Position numbers and translations under genes: made by a program
Source: Novosphingobium malaysiense
Lineage (GTDB): Bacteria; Pseudomonadota; Alphaproteobacteria; Sphingomonadales; Sphingomonadaceae
Length of the DNA stretch: 64,000 bases
Reading direction: 5' to 3'
Assembly (NCBI RefSeq): GCF_000802225.1
Contig: NZ_JTDI01000006.1
Coordinates: forward strand, 1-64,000
The notes under the pieces: generated by a model
Told to the model about the DNA's origin: nothing
What the model saw: only the letters and a program-made list of their open reading frames with translations
The model's database searches: none
Shown here: positions 15,939-24,422 of the stretch, piece after piece
Layout of the letters: each line of letters starts with the position of its first letter
How positions within the stretch are numbered: the first letter of the stretch is position 1

Positions 15939-17360
15939 TTGGCACAGGCACCGGTCGACGACGCCCTGGATGCGCGCAGCTTCTATGAAAATCCGCAGGA
16001 CATGTTGCACCTGCCGGTGTCGGAAAGTCTCGCGATGCCATCGGACGATGTCGAGGCGCTGCAACTCCACGCAGTGCGCAAGCGCTTCGCGGAATTGCGC
16101 GACAGGCTTCCGCCGCTTGCCAAGCTGGCGGCCGAGCACGGGATCGACGAGATTGCGGATCTCAACCAGGCGGCAGCATTGCTGTTCAAGCATTCGGTCT
16201 ACAAATCCTACCCCCTGTCCCTCATCGAGAAGGGGCGTTTCGACCGTCTGACCCATTGGCTTGGCAACCTCACCACCGCGGACCTGTCTGGCGTCGAGGC
16301 CAAATCCATCGGTTCGGTCGATGAATGGCTCGACACGCTGCTGGAACAGGCCAATGTGCGCGTGGTCCACACCACCGGGACGAGCGGAAAGCTGTCTTTC
16401 CTGCCTCGCGGTCCGGACGATGAGCCGATACAGGCGCGTAGCACGCTACTGCCGTACCTGCGCATCGGAGAACCCGAGCCGACAGATCTCGCGCAAGTGC
16501 CGGTGATCATCGTCGGCCATCGCACGATGTTCAACGCCTATGGTGCCGGTGTCGATGCACTGGCGAAGCATCTCTACGGGGATGATGAATCCATGCTTCC
16601 GGTCATGGATCCGGGCCGTCTCAGCGCGGATGTCCTGTCTCTGGCCGGTCGTCTCGCCTCGGCGGAAAATCGCGGGGAACTAGGGCGTTCGCAGATCTCG
16701 CAGGGTATCCTTGATCGTCTGGACGCGTTCGTGGAGGCACAGAAGTCCGCCCCTCAGCGGCGCGCCGCCTTCTTCGAGGACTTGTTCGAAAGTCAGCGTG
16801 GCAAGCGCGTGATGATGGCCGGGAACTGGGGCATGTATCTGGAGATGGCCGAGGCCGGCAGCCGGCTCGGGATCGACAAGGTCTTTTCTCCCGAGAGCCG
16901 CTTCCTGTGCTCGGGCGGCACCAAGGGCAAGACCCTGCCTGACGATTACCGTGAGCGCATTCTCGACTTCCTCGGCATCGAGGACATGCCGGAAGGCTAT
17001 GGCATGAGCGAGATGACGACACTCATGCCGCGGTGCTCTGCGCGCAAGTACCACGCCCTGCCGTGGATGCTCGTCTTTCTTCTCGATCCGCGCACGGGCG
17101 AACCTGCGCCCCGTTCGGGAACCCACACCGGCCGGTTCGGTGTGATCGACCTGGCCATCCAGTCGCGCTGGGGCGGGATATTGAGCGGGGATGAAGTGAC
17201 CATGACATTCGGCAAGTGCGCCTGCGGCCTCGACGGCCCCTATATCGAGGGTGACATACGGCGCTTCTCCGAGGCCGAGGGCGGCGACGACAAGATTACC
17301 TGTGCCGGCGCGCCCGAAGCCCATGACAATGCCCTCGCATTTTTGGCGGACCTGGATTGA
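15939..17360 (+). CDS. LuxE-like acyl-protein synthetase (adenylating enzyme)
   Basis: A 473-residue protein, TTG start, with adenylate-forming features: a phosphate-binding loop VHTTGTSGK (about 143-151), SGGTKG (325-330) and EGYGMSEM (352-359), then a cysteine-rich C-terminal part (FGKCACGLDGPYIEGDIRR). In luminous bacteria LuxE activates a fatty acid as acyl-AMP and passes it to LuxC for reduction to aldehyde. The stop overlaps the next ATG by one base (TGATG), and the next gene is LuxC-like, so the two form a translationally coupled acid-reductase pair. No luxAB or luxD is present, so light production is not the role. The natural acid is unknown. Confidence 0.72.
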   Translation: MAQAPVDDALDARSFYENPQDMLHLPVSESLAMPSDDVEALQLHAVRKRFAELRDRLPPLAKLAAEHGIDEIADLNQAAALLFKHSVYKSYPLSLIEKGRFDRLTHWLGNLTTADLSGVEAKSIGSVDEWLDTLLEQANVRVVHTTGTSGKLSFLPRGPDDEPIQARSTLLPYLRIGEPEPTDLAQVPVIIVGHRTMFNAYGAGVDALAKHLYGDDESMLPVMDPGRLSADVLSLAGRLASAENRGELGRSQISQGILDRLDAFVEAQKSAPQRRAAFFEDLFESQRGKRVMMAGNWGMYLEMAEAGSRLGIDKVFSPESRFLCSGGTKGKTLPDDYRERILDFLGIEDMPEGYGMSEMTTLMPRCSARKYHALPWMLVFLLDPRTGEPAPRSGTHTGRFGVIDLAIQSRWGGILSGDEVTMTFGKCACGLDGPYIEGDIRRFSEAEGGDDKITCAGAPEAHDNALAFLADLD

Positions 17361-18796
17361 TGGCGGACGATACGCAATTCCGCGTTCCCCTGATCATCCG
17401 GGGAACGGTTATCGAGGACGCCGATGTCGACAATGGCGGGCGCGGCGGCGCGATCAGTTTCACCAGTCCGGACGTACGCCGCCATCTTGGCAAACTGGTG
17501 CTGCCCGAGCCCGGAGCGATGGAGGACCTCTATCGGCTTTCCATGGACGAGATCCTGGATTTTCTGCAGGAACTCGGCGGCCGGCTGACGCTGGGCAACA
17601 ACCCGTGGGTAGAGCAGGCCTTCGAGATTTCCTGCCGAACTTCGGGCCTCAGCGAGCCGATACTGCGGCAGATGTACGCGACGATGGGGGCCGGGCTGCG
17701 GCGCGAATCCCTGCGCGAGGTCGCACAGAACGCCATCGGCATCGACTATCTCGAAGGCTGGGTCGAGCGGCCGCTTGAAGACGGTCTGATCTCGCGCACC
17801 CGCGCATTCGGAGCCCGGTGCGTCCACATCGTCGCCGGCAATGCGCCGGGGACTTCGGTACTGACCATCGCGCGAAATGCAATCACGCGGGGTGATGCGA
17901 TCATCAAGACGCCGAGCAACGACCCGCTGACCGCGGCCGCCGTGGCGCGCACGATGATCGACATGGCGCCGGATCACCCGCTCACCCGGCATCTCAGTGT
18001 TGCCTATTGGAAGGGCGGTGATGCCGAGCTCGAGGAGCAGATCTACCGGCCGAGGAACATCGAGAAGATCGTCGCCTGGGGCGGGATGGCCTCGATCAAG
18101 CACATCTCCGGCTATATCCAGCCCGGCATCGAACTTGTCGCGCTCGATCCCAAGCTCAGTTCCACCATCATCGGCAAGGAAGCCTTTGCAGACGATGCCA
18201 CCATGCAGGCGGTAGCAGGCAGCCTGGCAATGGATGGCGGCGGCATGAATCAGGAAGCCTGCTCGAACGCGCGCGTGGTCTGGGTTCAGAGCGGCACCGA
18301 CGGCGAGGGGCTGGAACGTCTGAACAGGCTGGGAGCCATGGTCTACGATGCCATCCAGGCGTTGCCGGAGGGGATGAGCGGCCCCGCAGTGAGGCTGGAT
18401 CCCCGTCTGCAGGAAGAACTGGAGGCCATACAGTTCGGCAGCGAAGACTGGTACAAGGTGATCGGCGGCGGAGCGGAAGGCGCGGTGATCGTTTCGCAGA
18501 TGGACGAGCCGGTCGATTTCGCCCCCATCCTTGCCAACCGGGTGCTCAATCTCGTGCCGGTCGATGATATCGAAACGCCGGTTCGGGCCGTCACAAGTTA
18601 CACGCAGACGATCGGGATCTATCCCGAAAGTCTCAAGCATGCGCTCAGGGACCGCCTGGCCATCTACGGTGCACAGAGAATCGTGACCCTGGGCCATGCC
18701 TTGGCGATGCCTGGCCATGGCCTGCAGGACGCGATCGAGCCCTGGCGGCGCATGTGCCGCTGGATCGTGGAGGAAGAGGCCGTCGAAAACGCTTGA
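17360..18796 (+). CDS. LuxC-like acyl-CoA/acyl-protein reductase
   Basis: A 478-residue member of the LuxC branch of the aldehyde dehydrogenase superfamily, which reduces an activated acyl group to an aldehyde with NADPH. The nucleotide region includes HIVAGNAPGTSVLTIARN (about 156-173) and the catalytic cysteine is expected in GGGMNQEACSNARVVW (Cys301). Conserved KHISGYIQPGIEL and YTQTIGIYPE segments are also typical. The start ATG shares one base with the LuxE-like stop codon. Together the two genes could convert a carboxylic acid intermediate to an aldehyde. This is unusual in a catabolic cluster, where the reverse oxidation is expected. Confidence 0.8.
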   Translation: MADDTQFRVPLIIRGTVIEDADVDNGGRGGAISFTSPDVRRHLGKLVLPEPGAMEDLYRLSMDEILDFLQELGGRLTLGNNPWVEQAFEISCRTSGLSEPILRQMYATMGAGLRRESLREVAQNAIGIDYLEGWVERPLEDGLISRTRAFGARCVHIVAGNAPGTSVLTIARNAITRGDAIIKTPSNDPLTAAAVARTMIDMAPDHPLTRHLSVAYWKGGDAELEEQIYRPRNIEKIVAWGGMASIKHISGYIQPGIELVALDPKLSSTIIGKEAFADDATMQAVAGSLAMDGGGMNQEACSNARVVWVQSGTDGEGLERLNRLGAMVYDAIQALPEGMSGPAVRLDPRLQEELEAIQFGSEDWYKVIGGGAEGAVIVSQMDEPVDFAPILANRVLNLVPVDDIETPVRAVTSYTQTIGIYPESLKHALRDRLAIYGAQRIVTLGHALAMPGHGLQDAIEPWRRMCRWIVEEEAVENA

Positions 18797-18812
18797 TCGT
18801 GGCTCCGGTCCC

Positions 18813-18830
18813 ATCTTCGGACTGGACGAT
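18813..18830. promoter_or_regulatory. Cluster dyad box, upstream of the epoxide hydrolase
   Basis: ATCTTC-GGACTG-GACGAT in the 101-bp gap between the LuxC-like and epoxide hydrolase genes, 67 bases before the chosen start. No good -10 is evident at the usual spacing. Confidence 0.6.
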
Positions 18831-18897
18831 GCGCAACGGCGGCGACGGACTGGCTGCGTGAAACCTTGCCGAAAATGGCGAACGGGAGAGTATGCCC

Positions 18898-20034
18898 ATG
18901 CGAATAGAGCCGTTCCAGCTTTCGGTCGAGGCCGATGCGCTCGATGATCTGCGCGATCGCCTTCGGCGCACACGTTGGCCCGAGGCGGAGACCGTTTCCG
19001 ATTGGGGGCAGGGCGCGCCGCTCGATCGCGTAAGGGCCTTGTGCGAATACTGGCGCGACGAATACGACTGGCGACGTTGTGAGGACCGGCTCAATTCGGC
19101 CGGTCAGTTCATCGCGGAAATCGACGGCCTGCCGATCCATTTCCTCCATGTGCAATCACCGGTCGAAGGGGCCTTGCCGCTCTTGCTCACGCATGGCTGG
19201 CCAGGTTCGGTGATCGAGTTTCTGAAGGTCCTGGGTCCGTTGAGCGATCCGGCAGCCCATGGGGGAGACCCCGCCGACGCATTCCACCTGGTGGTACCCT
19301 CGCTGCCGGGCTTCGGGTTTTCAGGCAAGCCGCAGTCGAGCGGCTGGGGGGTTGAGCGGATAGCGCGGGCCTGGATCGAACTCATGGAACGACTGGGCTA
19401 TGGCCGGTTCGTGGCGCAGGGCGGCGATTGGGGCTCGGCCGTGACCACGGCCATTGCCATGGCGGCTCCCCCGCAATGTGCCGGGATCCATCTCAACTTG
19501 CCGGTGGCGTATCCGACGGAAGCGGACCTTGCCGATTTGAGTCCGGACGAGGCCGCCTTGCTTAGCGCGATGGAAGAGGTGAATCGTACCGGCACCGCCT
19601 ATGCCCAACTGCAGGCGACCAAGCCGCAAACGATCGGTTATGCGCTGACCGATTCTCCAGCGGGCCAGGCCGCCTGGATCTACGAGAAATTCCACGGCTG
19701 GACCGACAATCCCGGCACGCCCGAGGGCGTCTTGAGCCGCGATGAACTGCTCGACAACATCATGATGTACTGGCTGCCCGGGACGGCGGCTTCCTCGGCG
19801 CGGCTCTATTGGGAAAGCTATGACTTCTTCGAATCCCACACGATCGGCATCCCGGTGGGCGTGACGCAGTTTCCGAAAGAGATCTTGCGCACGTCACGCC
19901 GCTGGGCGGAGCGCTGTTACAGCAACCTGATCTATTGGAACGAGGCGGAGAAGGGCGGGCATTTCGCGGCGTTCGAACAGCCCGAGATCTTCGTCGACGA
20001 AGTGCGCAAGTGCTTCAGGCTCTTGCGGGGCTGA
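18898..20034 (+). CDS. Epoxide hydrolase (EHN-domain alpha/beta hydrolase)
   Basis: A 378-residue enzyme that opens an epoxide to a diol. It has the N-terminal epoxide-hydrolase domain (PFQLSVEADALDDLRDRLRRTRWP), the oxyanion motif HGWPGS (99-104), the nucleophile Asp177 in GGDWGS and the catalytic histidine in GGHFAAFEQPE (about His355). Tyrosines for epoxide activation are available in the lid. Of two in-frame ATGs six bases apart I chose the second, which lies eight bases after GGGAGAG. It faces a convergent SDR gene. P450s in the same region could supply the epoxide. Confidence 0.9.
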   Translation: MRIEPFQLSVEADALDDLRDRLRRTRWPEAETVSDWGQGAPLDRVRALCEYWRDEYDWRRCEDRLNSAGQFIAEIDGLPIHFLHVQSPVEGALPLLLTHGWPGSVIEFLKVLGPLSDPAAHGGDPADAFHLVVPSLPGFGFSGKPQSSGWGVERIARAWIELMERLGYGRFVAQGGDWGSAVTTAIAMAAPPQCAGIHLNLPVAYPTEADLADLSPDEAALLSAMEEVNRTGTAYAQLQATKPQTIGYALTDSPAGQAAWIYEKFHGWTDNPGTPEGVLSRDELLDNIMMYWLPGTAASSARLYWESYDFFESHTIGIPVGVTQFPKEILRTSRRWAERCYSNLIYWNEAEKGGHFAAFEQPEIFVDEVRKCFRLLRG

Positions 20035-20077
20035 CGACAGAGGGCGCCAAACTTTCCTTAGCGGGGCAACCGCCGCG

Positions 20078-20842
20078 CTACATCCCTGGGTGGGCTGCGA
20101 GCATGCCGCCGTCGACCTTGAACTCGGCGCCGGTGGAGTAGCTGGCATCGTCGGATGCGAGAAACACAGCCATTGCCGCCAGTTCCGAAGGTTCGGCGAT
20201 GCGGCCCATCGGAGACATCCCGTTGATGGAAGCCACCACTTCCGCACCGAGATCCAGGTGGTCCTGCAACATGCCTGTGCGCGTTGAGCCCGGAATGAGC
20301 GCATTGCAGCGGATGTTCAGCCCACGGGCGCAATGCACAGCGACGGACTTCGTCAAGGCACGCACCGCGCCCTTGGTCGCCGTGTAGGCGAGGTCCTGGG
20401 CTATGCCCATGTAGGCGACGGTGGAGGCCGTGTTGATGATCGAACCCGAGGAGCCTCCGGGGTTCTTCTTCATCAGCCGGATGGCCGTCTGGCAGCCGAG
20501 CATCACGCCGGTCATATTGACGCCGATGGTTCGGTTCCAGGTCGCGAGATCGACCTCCTCGACGTTCTGCACGGGCGCGATGCCCGCATTGTTGAACATG
20601 ACATCGAGGCGGCCGAAGCGGGCCCTTATCAGGTCTTCGATTTCGGCCCAGGCCCCGGCATCCGACACGTCATGCTCGACGAAGATTGCCCCGGCTTCCT
20701 CGGCGATCGCCTTGCCGGCGTCCACCTGGACATCGGTGCTGACGACCTGTGCGCCTTCCGCCGCGAATGCACGAACGGAGGCAGCTCCGATTCCCGAGGC
20801 GCCGCCGGTTATGACGGCAACCTTGCCGGACAGTCTGTTCAT
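20078..20842 (-). CDS. Short-chain dehydrogenase/reductase
   Basis: A 254-residue classical SDR. It has the NAD(P)-binding GGASGIGAAS, NNAG at the end of strand 4, the catalytic Ser in NTAST, YTATK (Tyr/Lys) and a PGSTRTGM segment. An acidic residue after strand 2 (VVSTDVQ) favours NAD. ATG at 20840-20842 is preceded by GGAG seven bases away, so an upstream in-frame start is rejected. It follows the KstD-like gene (60 bases) in one minus-strand operon, so it probably oxidises or reduces a hydroxyl or keto group of the same ring substrate. Confidence 0.87.
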   Translation of the reverse strand: MNRLSGKVAVITGGASGIGAASVRAFAAEGAQVVSTDVQVDAGKAIAEEAGAIFVEHDVSDAGAWAEIEDLIRARFGRLDVMFNNAGIAPVQNVEEVDLATWNRTIGVNMTGVMLGCQTAIRLMKKNPGGSSGSIINTASTVAYMGIAQDLAYTATKGAVRALTKSVAVHCARGLNIRCNALIPGSTRTGMLQDHLDLGAEVVASINGMSPMGRIAEPSELAAMAVFLASDDASYSTGAEFKVDGGMLAAHPGM

Positions 20843-20902
20843 CTGGATTCTCCAAGTCGTATGGCTGCAGGCGGGAGCCCACAGCAAAGACGTATCGTTG
20901 GG

Positions 20903-22615
20903 CTACCGTGGCGGCAGGTTGGAAGTCGTCCGCGCGATGTGATCGGCTGCAACCATGCCGAAGACCATGGCTGGACCGATCGTCGAGCCCGGCCCGGGAT
21001 AGGCACCGGCCATTACGGAGCCGGCGACGTTGCCAACGGCGTAAAGCCCCTTGATCGGCGTGCCATCGGCCTGCAGCACGTTTGCGTACTCGTCTACCTT
21101 GGGGCCGCCCTTGGTGCCGGTGTCGCCGAGATCGAGACGCATGGCGTAGAACGGCGCCTTCTCGATAGGGCCGAGATTGGGATTGGGCATAATCCGCTGG
21201 TCGCCGAAATAGCGGTCGTAGGCGCTCTCTCCGCGAGAGAACTCCTCGTCGATGCCGGTGCTCGCATAATGGTTCATGCGCTGCACGACCGCTTCCAGCT
21301 TGGCCGGTTCCACCTCGATCTTTTCGGCCAGCCCGCGCACGGTATCGGCGCGATAGAGAATGTTATCCCACCAGTCCTGCGGAATGAATCGATCCGGCTT
21401 GACGGCACTCGGCCAGATGGAGCCGATCGGATACTTGGCGCGGGCCTGGGCGTCGAAGACGATCCAGCAGGGCAGGTTGGCTCCCGTCTTCTCGTTGTCG
21501 GCAAGCATGGCCCAGCCAAAATCGTTGTAGTTCAGCGCCTCGTTGGCGAACCGGTCGCCATTGCGATTGACGCAAACCGTGTGGGGAAGGGCCCTGTCGC
21601 TGAACAGCCCGACACGCAAGTCCACGCTCGACATGACCGGTCCGGGAAGGCGAATCGACGGGCACCACCAGGCCTTGTCGAGAAATTCGGTGGCGGCGCC
21701 GATCTTCTCTGCTGCGTTCAGGCCATCGCCGGTGTTCGGTGCGGGCGTGATGCTCCATTCCACCTGGGTATGGCCCATTTCCCGGTTGCGCAGTTCCTGG
21801 CTCTTCTCGAACCCGCCGCTGGCAAGAATGACGCCCTTGCGCACGGCGACACGCCGGCGCGAGCCCTTGTACGTGACATAGGCGGCGGTAACCGCGCCGT
21901 CTTCGCGAACGAGTTCGTCGAGAGGGGTGGACAGGAACAGCGGAATGCCGCGTTCCAGCATGTTCTGGCGCAGCCCCGCCATCAGGGCGTTGCCAAAGGT
22001 CAGCCGCCGGTCGCGCGAGGATTTGAAGCGCCAGGGGACGTCGAGCGCATAGCGCGACAACAATTGGAAGACCTGCCGTTTCCAGCCCTTGGGCCGCTGG
22101 ATCAGCGCCCCCATGTCGGCGAGATCGATATGGACCTTGCGCAGAACCCGGTAATAGGGTTGCGGTTCGCGCAGATGGAACAGCTCGTCGCCGAGCTTTC
22201 GCCCATCGCGCGGACTTGGCAGCATGTGCCGGCCTATCGGCAGCGCGCCAGGCAGCTCGAGCCGATAGTCGGGGTAGTGCGCCGTGTGGTAATAGTGGAT
22301 GCCCAGCGTCGCCATGAGATATTCGACCAGCTTGGGCGCACTCTCGATATAGGCCTTGAGCTTGTGTTCGGGCACCTGACCGTCGGTGATGGCCTTGAGG
22401 TAAGTCAGGGCGAGTTCCGGACTGTCTACGTCCTTGATCGCATCGTTGTTGGGGATCCAGATGCCCCCGCCGGCGACAGCCGTGGTGCCGCCATAGCGAT
22501 CCGACTTCTCCACGACAGCGACTTTCAGCCCATTGTCGTGCGCGCGAACGGCCGAAAGCAGGCCGCCCCCTCCCGAACCGACGACGAGGACATCACACTC
22601 TTCGGGCAGCGACAT
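20903..22615 (-). CDS. 3-Ketosteroid delta1-dehydrogenase-like FAD flavoprotein
   Basis: A 570-residue flavoprotein of the KstD/fumarate reductase superfamily. The FAD-binding motif is DVLVVGSGGGGLLSAVRA, followed by GGTTAVAGGGIWIPNN. The C-terminal part has the KstD-like pattern FYAMRLDLGDTGTKGGPKVD, LYAVGNVAGSVMAGAYPGPG and STIGPAMVFGMVAA. Family members introduce a double bond next to a ring ketone. I chose ATG at 22613-22615 with GGGGAAG upstream; the frame also has a TTG three bases earlier. First gene of a minus-strand operon with the SDR. Two further, more distant flavoproteins lie at 30619 and 44531. Steroid specificity is not proven. Confidence 0.83.
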   Translation of the reverse strand: MSLPEECDVLVVGSGGGGLLSAVRAHDNGLKVAVVEKSDRYGGTTAVAGGGIWIPNNDAIKDVDSPELALTYLKAITDGQVPEHKLKAYIESAPKLVEYLMATLGIHYYHTAHYPDYRLELPGALPIGRHMLPSPRDGRKLGDELFHLREPQPYYRVLRKVHIDLADMGALIQRPKGWKRQVFQLLSRYALDVPWRFKSSRDRRLTFGNALMAGLRQNMLERGIPLFLSTPLDELVREDGAVTAAYVTYKGSRRRVAVRKGVILASGGFEKSQELRNREMGHTQVEWSITPAPNTGDGLNAAEKIGAATEFLDKAWWCPSIRLPGPVMSSVDLRVGLFSDRALPHTVCVNRNGDRFANEALNYNDFGWAMLADNEKTGANLPCWIVFDAQARAKYPIGSIWPSAVKPDRFIPQDWWDNILYRADTVRGLAEKIEVEPAKLEAVVQRMNHYASTGIDEEFSRGESAYDRYFGDQRIMPNPNLGPIEKAPFYAMRLDLGDTGTKGGPKVDEYANVLQADGTPIKGLYAVGNVAGSVMAGAYPGPGSTIGPAMVFGMVAADHIARTTSNLPPR

Positions 22616-22747
22616 CAATCTTCCCCTTCTCCCAGGTACAGGTCGACATTCCGGTTGGTGCCCGGGGATGGCTGCCGGCCCGCTGGGGAGCAGGCAGGTC
22701 CCTGCCGATCATTGTCCATCGAATAGAGCCGGGGCCCTGCCGCCAAC

Positions 22748-22765
22748 ATCCTCTGGGAAGACGAT
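22748..22765. promoter_or_regulatory. Cluster dyad box, upstream of the KstD-like operon
   Basis: ATCCTC-TGGGAA-GACGAT on the plus strand; toward the minus-strand gene it reads ATCGTC-N6-GAGGAT and is followed 20 nt later by TCTATT (22727-22722) as a -10 candidate. The start codon is 133 bases downstream. Confidence 0.65.
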
Positions 22766-22855
22766 GCCTTGCGTCGAACTTTTTGAAGCGGACGTCGCGA
22801 GGCGCGTCACCGCCATGCGATTCGTGGCAGTCTCAGGCAGCGGGAGAGGGCGGAA

Positions 22856-22905
22856 AGGCCCTGTGTTCCGGTCGGGCATGATGCCAAGGCCGGAGCACAG
22901 GGCCT
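22856..22905 (-). terminator. Long hairpin terminator of the LuxR-type regulator gene
   Basis: Arms 22856-22871 and 22890-22905 pair over 16 bp with one G-T wobble. The loop itself contains a small GGCAT/ATGCC stem. It begins 29 bases past the regulator stop, and a short TTT follows on the minus strand. Confidence 0.7.
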
Positions 22906-22933
22906 CCAGGGGTTCGTGCGATGCCGGGAGAAC

Positions 22934-24133
22934 TCAGCTGTTCAGCCGGATATTGCTATCGAGCGATGGCCAATCGACGTTCGATTGCGCGATGCGTCCG
23001 ACCGGTATGGTGCGGCTTGCCAGCAAGTGGATGAGCTGTGCCATGCTGCTCACTTCCGCCTTCTGATAGATGGAGCGCAAATGTGCTCTCGCCGTATTGT
23101 GCCGAATGTTGATGAGCTGTTCGATCTCGTCGAGCGGCTGACCACGGGCAAGGTGGATGGCAATGCGCGCCTCTGCGGGCGTGAAATCGAACATCTGCTG
23201 GATCAGTTCGAGATCGGCCAGCGACAGCGATTCCGGTTTCCGCACGAATACGAGAGCGCAGTAGTCTTCATCGCTGTTGATCAGTGAGCGGTAGGGGCGC
23301 GACTTTACGACGACACCGAGGCCGTGGCGGCATCCCTCACGTGCGAACGTGAGGCCGAATTCGTGGAGCCTGCGCTGCGACGGACAAAGCGCCTCGTTGA
23401 GCATCTTCTGGAAGCGCACGTCGTCCGACTTGTCGGTCGCCACGAGGCGATTGTTGATCAGTTTGAGGCCATCCTTTTCGCCGACTAGGGTTTCGGCCAG
23501 CTCGTTCAAGCTATGGACAATACGGTCGGGCGTGATGAGGAAGCCTGCCACACCAAGATTGTCGAGCGCGGAAGCCTGATAGTCGGAGGTGATCATCGCA
23601 TTGCCGAGCTTGCGCTTGAGGTCGAGCGCGCGGCCGAAATGGGGGCTGACACGCTTGGCGAAGCGCAGGTCGTCCTCCGTATAGCGGCCGTACTTTTCGA
23701 CGCTGGAGGAACTGCGGGTGAACTGCAGGACGCACTTTGTCTTCTCGTAGCTTTCGACACACGTCGACAAGCTCGTGTCTATTGCGAACTGCTGGTAGTA
23801 GACGAGCGATCGTCCGTGGAGGTTGTGCGGGCTCCAGCGCGTGACGACAGCATCGTTCAGCGCCAGATCGGTTGGCAGGAACTCGGCTGCCTGCTCCTTG
23901 AGAAACTGCTCCTGTACGTCCGGCAGGCTGCCTGCTTCGCCGACGAAAGCTTCCTTGAGAATGGAACTTCTCATCGCTCCGCTGGCGGGCGAGATCATTC
24001 GCAGGGTGACCCAGTCCGACCGGGTAAGTTCCTGCAACGTGGCCAGAGCGGCCTGCCAAGGCGAACTGTCCTGAATTCCGCTATAGATCGCGCTGGCCAG
24101 CCGATCCGGAATCGTTTCGAATTGTTCAGTCAT
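22934..24133 (-). CDS. LuxR-type (HTH) transcriptional regulator
   Basis: A 399-residue regulator. The C-terminal 60-70 residues form a LuxR/GerE-type helix-turn-helix (FTPAEARIAIHLARGQPLDE, INIRHNTARAHLRSIYQKA, about 316-375). The first 300 residues lack a recognised receiver or acyl-homoserine-lactone pocket and may bind a pathway metabolite. I chose ATG at 24131-24133 because GGGGAGAGGA lies upstream; the longer frame crosses the divergent promoter. It is the only transcription factor seen in the catabolic region, and the divergent promoter carries the 18-bp dyad. It is the prime candidate to bind all copies, probably as an activator. Confidence 0.82.
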   Translation of the reverse strand: MTEQFETIPDRLASAIYSGIQDSSPWQAALATLQELTRSDWVTLRMISPASGAMRSSILKEAFVGEAGSLPDVQEQFLKEQAAEFLPTDLALNDAVVTRWSPHNLHGRSLVYYQQFAIDTSLSTCVESYEKTKCVLQFTRSSSSVEKYGRYTEDDLRFAKRVSPHFGRALDLKRKLGNAMITSDYQASALDNLGVAGFLITPDRIVHSLNELAETLVGEKDGLKLINNRLVATDKSDDVRFQKMLNEALCPSQRRLHEFGLTFAREGCRHGLGVVVKSRPYRSLINSDEDYCALVFVRKPESLSLADLELIQQMFDFTPAEARIAIHLARGQPLDEIEQLINIRHNTARAHLRSIYQKAEVSSMAQLIHLLASRTIPVGRIAQSNVDWPSLDSNIRLNS

Positions 24134-24347
24134 GGATTTACGATCCTCTCCCCAGAACATCGCACAAATCGGCTCATCATTGAGCTCTGTCGCTATAGTG
24201 ACTAGGTTCTGCTTATAGGTTTGTTTTTCTTCAATTATTTTTACTTTGTGGAACGAAGCATACTCCTTTGTGAAGGTCCATACAAAGCAAATGTGTGTAC
24301 CGTTTCGATCAAGTGCGGACACCATACACGCTCGCAACCCGAACTCT

Positions 24348-24365
24348 ATCCTCCGCAAGGACGAT
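24348..24365. promoter_or_regulatory. Cluster dyad box between the regulator and the divergent MDR gene
   Basis: ATCCTC-CGCAAG-GACGAT, 57 bases before the MDR start. -10-like hexamers lie at the standard spacing in both directions (CTAACG at 24387-24392; GTATGG at 24327-24322 on the minus strand), so both the MDR gene and the regulator could be controlled from here. Confidence 0.68.
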
Positions 24366-24422
24366 GCGCCTGCAGACTTTATGTAGCTAACGCCGCGACC
24401 GACTCGAAAATGGAGCCCCCGA

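Larger units (their letters stand above)
22616..22933. other. 318-bp gap between the KstD-like and regulator genes
   Basis: The gap contains the promoter and dyad of the KstD-like operon and a strong hairpin that ends the regulator transcript. No coding sequence was recognised. Confidence 0.6.

Noticed and set aside
15939..18796. Bioluminescence (lux) operon
   Set aside because: Only LuxE- and LuxC-like genes are present; no luciferase subunits, luxD or flavin reductase adjoin them.
20333..22726. A 797-codon open frame on the plus strand
   Set aside because: It is antisense to the SDR and KstD-like genes, has low-complexity arginine/glycine-rich translation and shows no family motif.
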